Shown here: positions 17,352 through 25,681 of the stretch, piece by piece
Numbering within the stretch: position 1 is the stretch's first letter
Layout of the letters: each line of letters opens with the position of its first letter
Assembly (NCBI RefSeq): GCF_027257875.1
Contig: NZ_JAPVQY010000003.1
Span: forward strand, 186,001-250,000
Reading direction: 5' to 3'
DNA: 64,000 nucleotides
Source of the DNA: Burkholderia sp. IMCC1007
GTDB taxonomy: Bacteria; Pseudomonadota; Gammaproteobacteria; Burkholderiales; Burkholderiaceae
Position numbers and translations under genes: made by a program
Notes under the pieces: model-generated
Seen by the model: only the letters and a program-made list of their open reading frames with translations
Databases searched by the model: none
Told to the model about the DNA's origin: nothing

Positions 17352-18644
17352 ATGAACCTGCTGAACCCCGCCAACCCGGCCTACGACGCCGGCGAAGCCA
17401 TCCCGCGCCGCCGCTGGCTGCGCGTGATTCCGCCGCTGCTGCTCGCCTGCATCATTTCGTACATGGACCGCGTGAACATCGCGTTCGCGATGCCCGGCGG
17501 GATGAACGCCGATCTCGGCATGGACGCGAGCATGGCCGGCCTCGCCGGCGGCATCTTCTTCTTCGGCTACCTGTTCCTGCAGATTCCGGGCGGCCGGCGC
17601 GCCGCGCTCGGCAGCGGCAAGAAGTTCATCGCGTGGTCGCTCGTGAGCTGGGCCGTGCTGTCGGTGCTGACCGGGCTCGTCACCCATACGTGGCAACTTC
17701 TGGCGCTGCGCTTCCTGCTCGGCGTGGCCGAAGGCGGGATGCTGCCCGTCGTGCTGACGATGGTCAGCCACTGGTTTCCCGACCGCGAACGCGGGCGCGC
17801 CAACGCGATGGTCATCATGTTCGTGCCGCTCGCCGGGATGATCACCGCGCCGCTGTCCGGCTTCATCCTCGCCGCGTACGACTGGCATCACCTGTTCTTC
17901 AGCGCCGGCGCGCTGTCGCTGCTGTGCCTGGTCGCGTGGATGATGTTCGCCGACGACGGCCCGGAAACCGCACGCTGGCTGTCGCCGCGCGAAAAGGCGT
18001 ACATCCTCGACGCGCTGCGCGACGAGCAGGCGCGCAAGCAGGCCGCCGGCACGCCGGCCGCCGCGTCGTTCGGCGCGATGCTGCGCAACCCGACGATCTG
18101 GCTGCTGATCGCGATCAACTTCTGCTATCAGGTCGGCATCTACGGCTATACGATGTGGTTGCCGACGCTGCTCAAGAACCTCACGCACGGCGGGATGGGG
18201 AAGGTCGGCCTGCTCGCGATGCTGCCGTATGTCGCGATGATGATCGGGATGTTCGGCACGTCGTATTTGTCTGACCGGACCGGCAAGCGCCGCCTGTTCG
18301 TGCTGCTGCCGCTGGTCGGCTTCGCCGCGTGCCTCGCGCTGTCGGTGCTCACCCACGCGTCGATGGTCGTATCGTTCGGTTTCCTGATCGGTTGCGGCTT
18401 CTTCCTGCAGGCCGCAGCCGGCGTGTTCTGGGCGATTCCGCCGAAGCTGTGCAGCGTCGAGACGGCCGGCAGCGCACGCGGGCTGATCAACGCGCTCGGC
18501 AACCTCGGCGGCTTCTGCGGCCCGTATGCGGTCGGCGTGCTGACCCAGCGCGTGAGCGCCGCGGCCGGCGTGTACAGCCTCGCGGTCACGCTCGCGGTGG
18601 CCGGCCTGCTCGCGCTGACGCTGCCCAAGCGCTGCGAAGACTGA
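17352..18644 (+). CDS. MFS transporter, sugar acid-like
   Basis: A 430-residue 12-helix major facilitator of the anion:cation symporter type, with YMDRVNIAFAMPGGMNADLG near the first helix and SHWFPDRERGRANA in the first cytoplasmic loop. The start at 17352 has GGAGACACC just upstream. It is the fourth gene in the operon after the dehydratases, so it probably imports the same sugar acid or lactone. The central loop near residues 195-240 carries a charged stretch (REKAYILDALRDEQARKQ). Confidence 0.85.
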   Translation: MNLLNPANPAYDAGEAIPRRRWLRVIPPLLLACIISYMDRVNIAFAMPGGMNADLGMDASMAGLAGGIFFFGYLFLQIPGGRRAALGSGKKFIAWSLVSWAVLSVLTGLVTHTWQLLALRFLLGVAEGGMLPVVLTMVSHWFPDRERGRANAMVIMFVPLAGMITAPLSGFILAAYDWHHLFFSAGALSLLCLVAWMMFADDGPETARWLSPREKAYILDALRDEQARKQAAGTPAAASFGAMLRNPTIWLLIAINFCYQVGIYGYTMWLPTLLKNLTHGGMGKVGLLAMLPYVAMMIGMFGTSYLSDRTGKRRLFVLLPLVGFAACLALSVLTHASMVVSFGFLIGCGFFLQAAAGVFWAIPPKLCSVETAGSARGLINALGNLGGFCGPYAVGVLTQRVSAAAGVYSLAVTLAVAGLLALTLPKRCED

Positions 18645-18647
18645 TCC

Positions 18648-18669
18648 GCGTGCCGGGAAGCCGGCACGC
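18648..18669. terminator. Perfect 9-bp hairpin between MFS and propeller genes
   Basis: GCGTGCCGG at 18648-18656 pairs with CCGGCACGC at 18661-18669, four-base loop. There is no T-run after it, so it is more likely an mRNA processing or attenuation structure than a full terminator. It lies just after the MFS stop, 24 bases before the next gene. Confidence 0.5.
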
Positions 18670-18692
18670 GCACGAAACAACGGAGACTCACC

Positions 18693-19640
18693 ATGAACGA
18701 CATCCTGCTGCTGGTGCAGAAATGCGCCCATACCTTCAGCTTCTACGATCTCGAAACGAAAGCCGCGCTCAAGCATGTCGTGCTGCCGAACTTCCCGCAC
18801 GAATTCACCGTCGACGTGAACAACCGCTTCGCGTACGTCGGCATCTTCGGGATCGAGACCGCATGGTCGCGCGGCCATGAAGGCGATCACCGGATCGCCG
18901 AGATCGATCTCGTCGAGCGCACGCACACGCGCATGCTCGACCTGTGGCCGTACTACCGGCCGCACGGGATGGCGAGCGACCGCGACGGCCGCCTGTACGC
19001 GATGAGCGAGGCGCACGACATGCTGCTCGTGTTCGACGAGCCGACCCGGCAGCCGGTGCCGAACATGGCCGTGCCGTCCGGCGGCGTGAAGACGCACCTC
19101 GTGACGCTCACGCGCGACGCGAGCCGCGCGTACGGCGTGCATCTGCTGTCGAACACGGTCACGCAGTTTCATCCGCGCGACGCGACCGTCGCGCCGCGCG
19201 CGGTGATGCCCGGCCCGCGCCCCGAAGGCAATGCCCTGTCGAGCGACGAGCGCACGCTGTTCGTCGCGAACCGCGGCGACGACACGCTCGTCGAGATCGA
19301 CACCGACACGATGACCTGCGGCCGCCGCGTGAAGACGCGCAGCGATCCGAACCGCATCTACCGCACCACCGCGCCGGACGGCCGCGATCTGCTGCTGCTG
19401 ACCAATTCAGGCGAGCGGTCGATTTCGGTGTTCGACGCGCGGCAGCTCGAGGAGATCGAACGCGTCGCGCTGCCCGCGAATCCGACCGCGCTGTCGTTCC
19501 ATCCGTCGCGGCGCGTCGCGTACGTGTCGTTCCAGGACGACTACGTGCGCGAACTCGATCTCGATGCATGGCGCTTCGTCGGTGCGCTGCCGACGCTGCG
19601 CGAACCGGACGCGTCGTATGTGCTCGCAGGCACGCGCTGA
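18693..19640 (+). CDS. Beta-propeller protein, lactonase/YncE-like
   Basis: A 315-residue protein made of repeated four-strand units with DGR, NRG and DRY-like turns (HGMASDRDGRLYAMSE, GNALSSDERTLFVANRGDD). This is the layout of seven-bladed propellers of the lactonase/YncE group. No signal peptide is visible, so it is probably cytosolic. A GGAGA site precedes the ATG. In a sugar-acid operon a lactone hydrolase role is plausible, but the catalytic residues of known lactonases cannot be assigned with certainty. Confidence 0.7.
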   Translation: MNDILLLVQKCAHTFSFYDLETKAALKHVVLPNFPHEFTVDVNNRFAYVGIFGIETAWSRGHEGDHRIAEIDLVERTHTRMLDLWPYYRPHGMASDRDGRLYAMSEAHDMLLVFDEPTRQPVPNMAVPSGGVKTHLVTLTRDASRAYGVHLLSNTVTQFHPRDATVAPRAVMPGPRPEGNALSSDERTLFVANRGDDTLVEIDTDTMTCGRRVKTRSDPNRIYRTTAPDGRDLLLLTNSGERSISVFDARQLEEIERVALPANPTALSFHPSRRVAYVSFQDDYVRELDLDAWRFVGALPTLREPDASYVLAGTR

Positions 19641-20577
19641 GCGGCACGGCAGCGCGCCGCCGCGAGACGCGCTGCCGGCGGCCCTCGTCGATGCGCATCA
19701 TCACCTGTGGCAGCTCGGTGCGGGTGCGCACTATCCGTGGCTGCAGGCGCAGTACGATCCGGCGCGCTTCATGTTCGGCGACTACGCGGCGCTGTGCCGC
19801 GACTTCGGCGTGGATGACTACCGACAGGCCGCGCAAGGGGCGCCGATCGTCGCGAGCGTGCACGTCGAGGCCGAACGCGCGCACGACGAAGCGCTCGCGG
19901 AGACGCGCTGGCTGCATGAGGTCGCGGCCGCGCACGGGCTGCCTTCGGCGGTCGTCGCATGGGTCGACCTGCTGGCGGACGATGCGCACGAGCGGCTCGC
20001 CGAACAGGCCGCTTGGCCGCGCGTGCGCGGCGTGCGCTTCAAGCCGCGCACCGCGGCGTCGGCGGATGCGGTCGTTGACGACGGGCCCGGCACGCTGCGC
20101 GATCCGCGCTGGCCGGCCGCGCTCGAACGGCTCGCCGCGCACGGCCTGAGCTGGGATCTGCGCGTGCCGTTCTGGCATCTCGGCGAAGCGGCCGCGCTGC
20201 TGACCGATGCGCCCGGTGTCGACGTCGTGCTCGAACACGCGGGGCTGCCGTGGGATCGCTCGGAAGCCGGGCTCGCGCGCTGGCGCGGCGGGATGGAAGC
20301 GCTCGCGGCATCGCCGCGCGTGAGCGTGAAGATCTCCGAACTCGGGTTGCGCGACGCCGTATGGAACGACGCGGACAACGCGCGGATCATCCGCGACACG
20401 ATCGCGATCTTCGGCTGGGAGCGCTGCCTGTTCGCGAGCAATTTCCCGGTCGCGGGGTTGCGCGTGTCGTATCCGGCGCTGCTGCGTACGTTCGCGCGCG
20501 CGATGGCCGGCCTCGACGAAGTCGCGCGCAATGCGGTCTGGCACGACAACGCGATGCGCGTGTACCGGATTGCGTGA
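19618..20577 (+). CDS. Amidohydrolase, L-fuconolactonase-like (COG3618 type)
   Basis: A 319-residue TIM-barrel amidohydrolase. The metal-binding HxH lies in VDAHHHLWQLG, and later family segments include VEAERAHDEALAETRWL, HAGLPWDRS and LFASNFPV. Members of this group hydrolyse sugar lactones such as L-fuconolactone. The start at ATG 19618 overlaps the end of the propeller gene by 23 bases, and a GTG inside that overlap is also possible. With a lactonase, an aldonate dehydratase and a keto-deoxy-acid dehydratase, the operon can take a sugar lactone to a 2-keto acid. Confidence 0.78.
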   Translation: MCSQARAERHGSAPPRDALPAALVDAHHHLWQLGAGAHYPWLQAQYDPARFMFGDYAALCRDFGVDDYRQAAQGAPIVASVHVEAERAHDEALAETRWLHEVAAAHGLPSAVVAWVDLLADDAHERLAEQAAWPRVRGVRFKPRTAASADAVVDDGPGTLRDPRWPAALERLAAHGLSWDLRVPFWHLGEAAALLTDAPGVDVVLEHAGLPWDRSEAGLARWRGGMEALAASPRVSVKISELGLRDAVWNDADNARIIRDTIAIFGWERCLFASNFPVAGLRVSYPALLRTFARAMAGLDEVARNAVWHDNAMRVYRIA

Positions 20578-20609
20578 ACGGGCTTGACCCGGCCCTTGGG
20601 GTCGCCTTT

Positions 20610-21077
20610 ATGCTACGCGTAACGAATCGACAGCAGACGGGGGTGACGAATGGGCACGTCCACGCTTCGCCTGAGTGCGTCGGCCGCCGCCGCACGGCCG
20701 CTGTTCGTGATGACGCGTTCGTCGAAACGGTCAGCCGGGACGAAATCGACTGGTTCCGCGTGCCGGAACAAGCCGACGTCCTGATCCTCGACGAGCATCG
20801 CAAGATGGCGTTTTCGATCGTGTCGCTGGCATTCAAGGACGACAACAAGTGGCGCCTGTACGACGGTGCCGCCACGATCCATGCCGCGATCACCGATGCG
20901 AACCTCCTGAAACGGGTCGACAACAATCGGATCAGCTTCAGCAAGGGCGACGTACTCGTCTGCAGCGTGCGCGTCCAGCAGTGGCAGACCGCCGACGGAG
21001 CCAAAACCGAATACGAGGTCACGCACGTGCTCGAGCACCGTCCCGCCGCGCGTCAAATCCAGTTGCCCGGCCTTTGA
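20610..21077 (+). CDS. Hypothetical protein, possibly a 3' fragment
   Basis: A 155-codon frame. The C-terminal about 110 residues look like real protein, with alternating charged beta-strands (MAFSIVSLAFKDDNKWRLYD, RISFSKGDVLVCSVRVQQW). This resembles the C-terminal domain of larger uncharacterised bacterial proteins I cannot name. The first about 40 residues are compositionally odd, there is no clear ribosome site, and another frame (ATG 20650) has better codon use for the same stretch. It may be a truncated or frameshifted remnant. Confidence 0.4.
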   Translation: MLRVTNRQQTGVTNGHVHASPECVGRRRTAAVRDDAFVETVSRDEIDWFRVPEQADVLILDEHRKMAFSIVSLAFKDDNKWRLYDGAATIHAAITDANLLKRVDNNRISFSKGDVLVCSVRVQQWQTADGAKTEYEVTHVLEHRPAARQIQLPGL

Positions 21078-21144
21078 CCGGATCGCCGCGCTCGTGAATC
21101 ATTCGCTACAGTGCGTTGATTGCGCCCACGAACACGCCCCGACC

Positions 21145-21588
21145 ATGCCCGCCGCCATCCGCCTGCGCCCTGCATCCACCGCCGACCTGCCGTTTCTGCT
21201 GACGCTGCGCCAACTGACGATGACCGAGCATCTGCAACGCGTCGGCATCCCTGCCGACGATGAATCGCATCGCCGCCGCCTCGCCGCGAACTTCGAAGAC
21301 GCGATGGTCGTATGTGAAGGCGCGGGCGCGGAGCCGATCGGCTTGCTGAAGGTCACGCGCGCCGCCGACGAATGGCACGTTCACCAGATCCAGATCCTCC
21401 CGTCGCGACAGGGCCAGGGCATCGGCGAAGCCGTGCTGCGCGAGCTGATGACCGAAGCCGCACGCGAGCACGTACCCGTATCGCTTGGCGTACTGCACGG
21501 CAATCCCGCACGGCGGCTCTACGAACGCCTCGGCTTCACCGTCGCATCGGAAACGGACACGAGCGCGAGCCTGATCTGGCGCGCATGA
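21145..21588 (+). CDS. GNAT family N-acetyltransferase
   Basis: A 147-residue acetyltransferase starting at ATG 21145 (MPAAIRLRP). An upstream in-frame ATG at 21094 is less likely. The acetyl-CoA loop is visible at RQGQGIGEAVL (motif Q/R-x-x-G-x-G/A), followed by VSLGVLHGNPARRLYERLGF, the typical motif B region. The acceptor substrate is unknown. Transcribed alone, converging with the large propeller gene. Confidence 0.85.
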   Translation: MPAAIRLRPASTADLPFLLTLRQLTMTEHLQRVGIPADDESHRRRLAANFEDAMVVCEGAGAEPIGLLKVTRAADEWHVHQIQILPSRQGQGIGEAVLRELMTEAAREHVPVSLGVLHGNPARRLYERLGFTVASETDTSASLIWRA

Positions 21589-21613
21589 GCCGGGGCGCGT
21601 CCCGCATCGATCG

Positions 21614-23548
21614 TCAAGGCGTCCACCGATAAACGGTGATGCTGTTCCCCTTCACGTTGTTCTTCGTGACCACGTACTCGCCGTTCGCGCGGCGATACGC
21701 GCGCACGCTGTACATCGCGTCGATCGCGCTGCTGGTGTCGACCGTCGCGGGGCTCGCGTTGACGAGCGTCGTGTCGAGGTTGCCGGTGTCGAGGTTGAAT
21801 GCGTCGATGTTCGGCCACAGCGGCCCGCTGCTGCTGAACCAGTAGCCGACGAACAGACGATTGCCGGCCGCGTCGATCGACTTCGCGCCGCTGTGCGGCA
21901 GCGTGATCACCGGGTTCGGCTTCGTCGTGTTGCCGGCGCGCCAGCCGTGATACACCTCGATGCGCGTGCCGATCGACGTCCAGTCGGTGCTCCCGACGAC
22001 GCCCTGCGCGAGCACCATCGTGTCGGTGTCGGCGAGATAGACGATGCGCGTGAGCGGCTGGATGCTGGCCGGCACCGGCGTCGGCACGCCCGGCCCCCAC
22101 GACGGCTTGCCGCTCGCGTCGAAGCCCGTCAGCGGGTAGTGATAGATCGCGCCGGTCCTGTCGAGCCCGGCCCATACGCCGCCTTTGCTGTCGACGCTGA
22201 AACCGGCCGACACGCGCCGCGTCGTGCCGAACGCGGGGCCCGGGATCGAGCCGTCCGGAATCGCGACGTAGCCGTTCGCCGCGTTGAAGTGGAAAAAGGA
22301 ATAGACCGGAGGATTCTGGCCCGCCGCGACGAGGATCCGGTTCGCGCCGACCGACGTCAGCAGCCCGAAGTGCTCGTCGCGCTGCGTATCGTTCATGTCG
22401 ATGCGCGGGTCCGACGGATACGCGAACGGATCGACGGTGTTCGCGACGAAGGTGCCGCCCGCGGTGCCGCTGTACACGTGCGTGGCGCTGTAGAACAGCG
22501 CGCCGTCCGTCACCGGATCAGGCGCGGCGATCCCTTCGAAGTTCAGCGACTGCAGCGTCCACCGCAGGCTGCCCGCGCTGCTGTACGCATGAAGGTCGGT
22601 CGCGCCGTTGCGGCCGAGATCCCAGCTGCCGCCCCACGGGTTGTTGAGCACGTACAGGTTGCCGGCGGTGTCCTTGCCGATGCCGACGACACGCGTGAAG
22701 CGCTTCGCGCCGACCTGCCCCTTGATGCCCGTCGTCGTGTCGAGATAGCCGCCGCGCACGCCGAACGTGTCGACCAGCGCAGGGCGGCCCGATACGGCAT
22801 AGCGCTTGATGTTCATGTCGGGGCCTTCGTCGCCGACCAGCAACTGCCCCGTCGCCGCATCGAAGCAGAGCGCCGAAGGCTGCGAGCCGGCCGCCATCCG
22901 GATCGTGTTCAGCAGCGCACCGGTCGCGCCGAACTCGACGATAGACCCCGCGCCCTTCTGCGCGACCCACACGTTGCCTGCGCCGTCCGCCGCGAGCGCG
23001 CCGGGCGCGGTCACGCCGATGTCGCGCTGCCAGACGCCGCCGGTCGTGAACACCCGCACGCGATTGCCGTAGAAATCGCTCGCAAAGAGCAGCGAGCCGG
23101 CCGTCGCGAGCCCGGTGACGACGTCGATGCGCGGCTGGTTCGTCGCCGCGGTGACCTGAATCAGCTTGTCGCGGAACCGCGTCGCGCGGTTGTAGCGCCC
23201 GACCGCGCCGCTGCCGTAGCCGCTGCCGGGCTGCAGCGCGACGAACAGCGACGTCGCGTTGCCCGTGATCGCGCTGCCCTGGAATTCGGCATGCGTGCCG
23301 ATCGAGCCTGCGCTCTTGCCGTTCTGGTAGATCGCGACGCCGCCTTCATCCTCGTCCCACATCGACGCCGTGTAGATCACCCCTTCCGGCGCGACCCACA
23401 TCGAGCGCGCGACGTTGCCGACGTGCGCCGCGAGGGTGCCGTAGGTGTTCGCCAGCCAATCGGTGGAGTTGTGCGCGTATCCGGCCGGCGCAATCGCAAC
23501 GATCGCGGCGGCGAGCAGCACGGCCTGAATCGGTTTTCCGGCGACCAT
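21614..23548 (-). CDS. Secreted NHL/SMP-30-like beta-propeller protein
   Basis: A 644-residue exported protein. The signal peptide ends near PAGYAHNST. Repeated propeller blades follow (GALAADGAGNVWVAQKGAGS, VGIGKDTAGNLYVLNNPWGG, FSVDSKGGVWAGLDRTG). The start at 23548 (MVAGKP) is chosen because AGGAGAG lies ten bases upstream. An in-frame ATG at 23578 would put that site inside the gene. It may bind or hydrolyse a substrate in the periplasm, but no catalytic residues can be named. No operon partner. Confidence 0.75.
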   Translation of the reverse strand: MVAGKPIQAVLLAAAIVAIAPAGYAHNSTDWLANTYGTLAAHVGNVARSMWVAPEGVIYTASMWDEDEGGVAIYQNGKSAGSIGTHAEFQGSAITGNATSLFVALQPGSGYGSGAVGRYNRATRFRDKLIQVTAATNQPRIDVVTGLATAGSLLFASDFYGNRVRVFTTGGVWQRDIGVTAPGALAADGAGNVWVAQKGAGSIVEFGATGALLNTIRMAAGSQPSALCFDAATGQLLVGDEGPDMNIKRYAVSGRPALVDTFGVRGGYLDTTTGIKGQVGAKRFTRVVGIGKDTAGNLYVLNNPWGGSWDLGRNGATDLHAYSSAGSLRWTLQSLNFEGIAAPDPVTDGALFYSATHVYSGTAGGTFVANTVDPFAYPSDPRIDMNDTQRDEHFGLLTSVGANRILVAAGQNPPVYSFFHFNAANGYVAIPDGSIPGPAFGTTRRVSAGFSVDSKGGVWAGLDRTGAIYHYPLTGFDASGKPSWGPGVPTPVPASIQPLTRIVYLADTDTMVLAQGVVGSTDWTSIGTRIEVYHGWRAGNTTKPNPVITLPHSGAKSIDAAGNRLFVGYWFSSSGPLWPNIDAFNLDTGNLDTTLVNASPATVDTSSAIDAMYSVRAYRRANGEYVVTKNNVKGNSITVYRWTP

Positions 23549-23991
23549 GGCTGGTGCTCTCCTGAATGGGGGAATCATTCACATGACGGACGGCCGGATG
23601 GTTTGAAATCCGCAACACATCAGTCAATCGTTTCGCTGAATCATCCGGCGCGGTCGGTATGACAGCGGGCGTGCATTCGATAATCGGCACCGCCGAGAAT
23701 AGCGTTATATAAATCGAAAAAAATTGCGGGCCGGGCGCGCGGACGGCGCACGCGACTGCGCGAGAGTGAATGGTCACTCACGCGGGCAACACGCTCGATA
23801 TAAGGAGAATCGGCTTTCGCCGGCACGCATATCGCCGCGGGGTCGAATGCGGCGTATTGAAATGGCGGAAGGGTTTTCGGCGAATCGGGAAAATCGCCGG
23901 ATGCGGGGTAAAGAAATGACCGATCGCGAATATCGCACCGGCCTGAATTCATGTCGAATCCAGGCCGGCAAGCATTACGACAACGGGAACA
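23549..23991. other. Intergenic region between propeller gene and dctA
   Basis: This 443-base stretch holds no credible ORF. An AT-rich patch around 23700-23725 reads TATATAACG on the minus strand and may contain the propeller promoter. The dctA stop side shows no strong hairpin with T-run. Confidence 0.4.
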
Positions 23992-25311
23992 TCACGCGGA
24001 CGTCGCGGCTTCCCGCGTTTGTACCTGCTTGAGCTCGCCGCCGCCTTCCGAATCCGAATCCGAATCCACGTCGTCGCGCGGCTCGCCGAGCTGGCCTTCC
24101 CACTTCGCGACCACGGCCGCCGCGATCGAGTTGCCGACCGCGTTGGTGGCCGAGCGGCCCATGTCGAGGAACATGTCGACGCCCATGATCAGCAGCAGCC
24201 CCGCTTCCGGCAGGTGGAACTGGTTGAGCGTCGCGGCGATCACGACGAGCGACGCGCGCGGCACGCCGGCCATCCCCTTCGACGTGACCATCAGCATCAG
24301 CAGCATCGTGATCTGCGTCGCGAACGGCAGATGGATCCCGTACACCTGCGAGATGAACAGCACGGCGAACGTGCAGTACATCATCGAACCGTCGAGATTG
24401 AACGAGTAGCCGATCGGCAGCACGAAGCTCGAGATCCTGCGATTCACGCCGAAGCGGTCGAGCGCGTCGAGCAGCTTCGGATAGGCGGCTTCCGAGCTCG
24501 CCGTCGCGAACGACAGCAGGAACGGCTCGCGAATCAGGCGGATCAGCGAGAACGCGCGCTTGCCGAGGAACACCACGCCGGCGAGCGTCAGCACGCCCCA
24601 CAGCAGCGCCAGTGCCAGGTAGAAGCTCGCCATGAACTTCGCGAACGTGAGCAGGATGCCGAGCCCTTCCGTCGTGATCGTCGATGCCAGCGCGGCGAAC
24701 ACGGCCACCGGCGCGAACCACATCACCGCACCCGTCACCTTCAGCATGACCTGCGCGAGATCGTCGATCACGCCGGTCAGGCGCTTGCCCGCGTCGCCGA
24801 GCGCGGACAGTGCGGTGCCGAAGAAGATCGAGAACACGACGATCTGCAGGATCTCGTTGTTCGCCATCGCCTCGGCGATCGACTTCGGCACCAGGTGGAC
24901 GACGAAGTCCTTCAGCGTGAACGCGCCCGTCTTCAGGCCCAGCGCCGCATCGGCGGCCGGCAGCGGCAGGCTCAGATGGCTGCCGGGCTTCAGGATCGTC
25001 GCGGTCACGAGGCCGAGCACCAGCGACGTGAACGACGCGATGAAGAACCAGCCGAACGCCTTCACGCCCACGCGGCCGACCGACCCGCTGTCGCCCATCT
25101 GCGCGATGCCGACCGTGAGCGTCGCGAACACCAGCGGCGCGATGATCATCTTGATCAGGCGCAGGAACACGTCGGACAGCAGCGACACGTAGCCGGCGAC
25201 TTCCTTCGCCATGTTCGGGTCGGGAAACGCGCTGTGACACGCATAGCCCACGGCGATACCCAGCGCCATCGCGATGACGATGTACCGGGTGATGTTGTGC
25301 TTCTTGTTCAT
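23992..25311 (-). CDS. dctA: C4-dicarboxylate transporter DctA
   Basis: A 439-residue dicarboxylate/amino-acid:cation symporter. Family signatures include FLRLIKMIIAPLVFATLTVG, the SFATASSEAA hairpin, SFNLDGSMMY and MGVDMFLDMGRSATNAVGNS. DctA imports succinate, fumarate and malate with protons across the inner membrane. The start at 25311 (MNKKHNIT) has a weak GGAT site, and a TTG at 25317 is possible. The acidic C-terminal tail (DDVDSDSDSEGG) is encoded by a hexamer repeat at 24049-24066. Confidence 0.93.
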   Translation of the reverse strand: MNKKHNITRYIVIAMALGIAVGYACHSAFPDPNMAKEVAGYVSLLSDVFLRLIKMIIAPLVFATLTVGIAQMGDSGSVGRVGVKAFGWFFIASFTSLVLGLVTATILKPGSHLSLPLPAADAALGLKTGAFTLKDFVVHLVPKSIAEAMANNEILQIVVFSIFFGTALSALGDAGKRLTGVIDDLAQVMLKVTGAVMWFAPVAVFAALASTITTEGLGILLTFAKFMASFYLALALLWGVLTLAGVVFLGKRAFSLIRLIREPFLLSFATASSEAAYPKLLDALDRFGVNRRISSFVLPIGYSFNLDGSMMYCTFAVLFISQVYGIHLPFATQITMLLMLMVTSKGMAGVPRASLVVIAATLNQFHLPEAGLLLIMGVDMFLDMGRSATNAVGNSIAAAVVAKWEGQLGEPRDDVDSDSDSEGGGELKQVQTREAATSA

Positions 25312-25317
25312 TAGCAA

Positions 25318-25681
25318 TCCAGATTACAGAACATGTGTTTCCAACGGCTGGCAGATCGTCGGCGGGAATCGGAGACGCGGAGCCGCGAGTGCGGCGCACG
25401 CCCGCTTCGGGGTGCCGAAGCCCGTCCGTGGGCACCGCCACGGCGAACAGGGGGGGCATTCTATCGCAAACGTCGGACGATCTTTCAATTTTGAAAGCAA
25501 GGGCGGCGAGATTGACCGCGCAATGAAGCCGGATCGGCTTGCGCACGCCGGGGGACCTTCAGGCCGGGGGCTTGGCGCGGGCCGTCGAGCCACGCATGCG
25601 GATGCGCAGTTCCGGTATCGTCGTGGCCGCCTCGTCAGTTCGTCCGGACGACGCGTGTCGGCGAAACCGGCATGCGCTGCG
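25318..25681. other. Intergenic region upstream of dctA
   Basis: These 364 bases lie between dctA and the end of an MFS gene on the same strand. The main feature is a perfect 16-base palindrome (25482-25497) about 170 bases before dctA. No sigma-54 promoter consensus was found by eye. No credible ORF. Confidence 0.45.
25482..25497. promoter_or_regulatory. Perfect palindrome CTTTCAATTTTGAAAG
   Basis: CTTTCAA-TT-TTGAAAG is a 16-base perfect palindrome in otherwise GC-rich DNA, 171 bases upstream of the dctA start. The AT-rich dyad is a good candidate binding site for a dctA regulator. Which protein binds is unknown. Confidence 0.45.

Noticed and set aside
24049-24066. Three tandem hexamers (GAATCC type) near the dctA stop
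   Set aside because: They encode the acidic SDSDSE tail of DctA, so ordinary coding sequence explains them.
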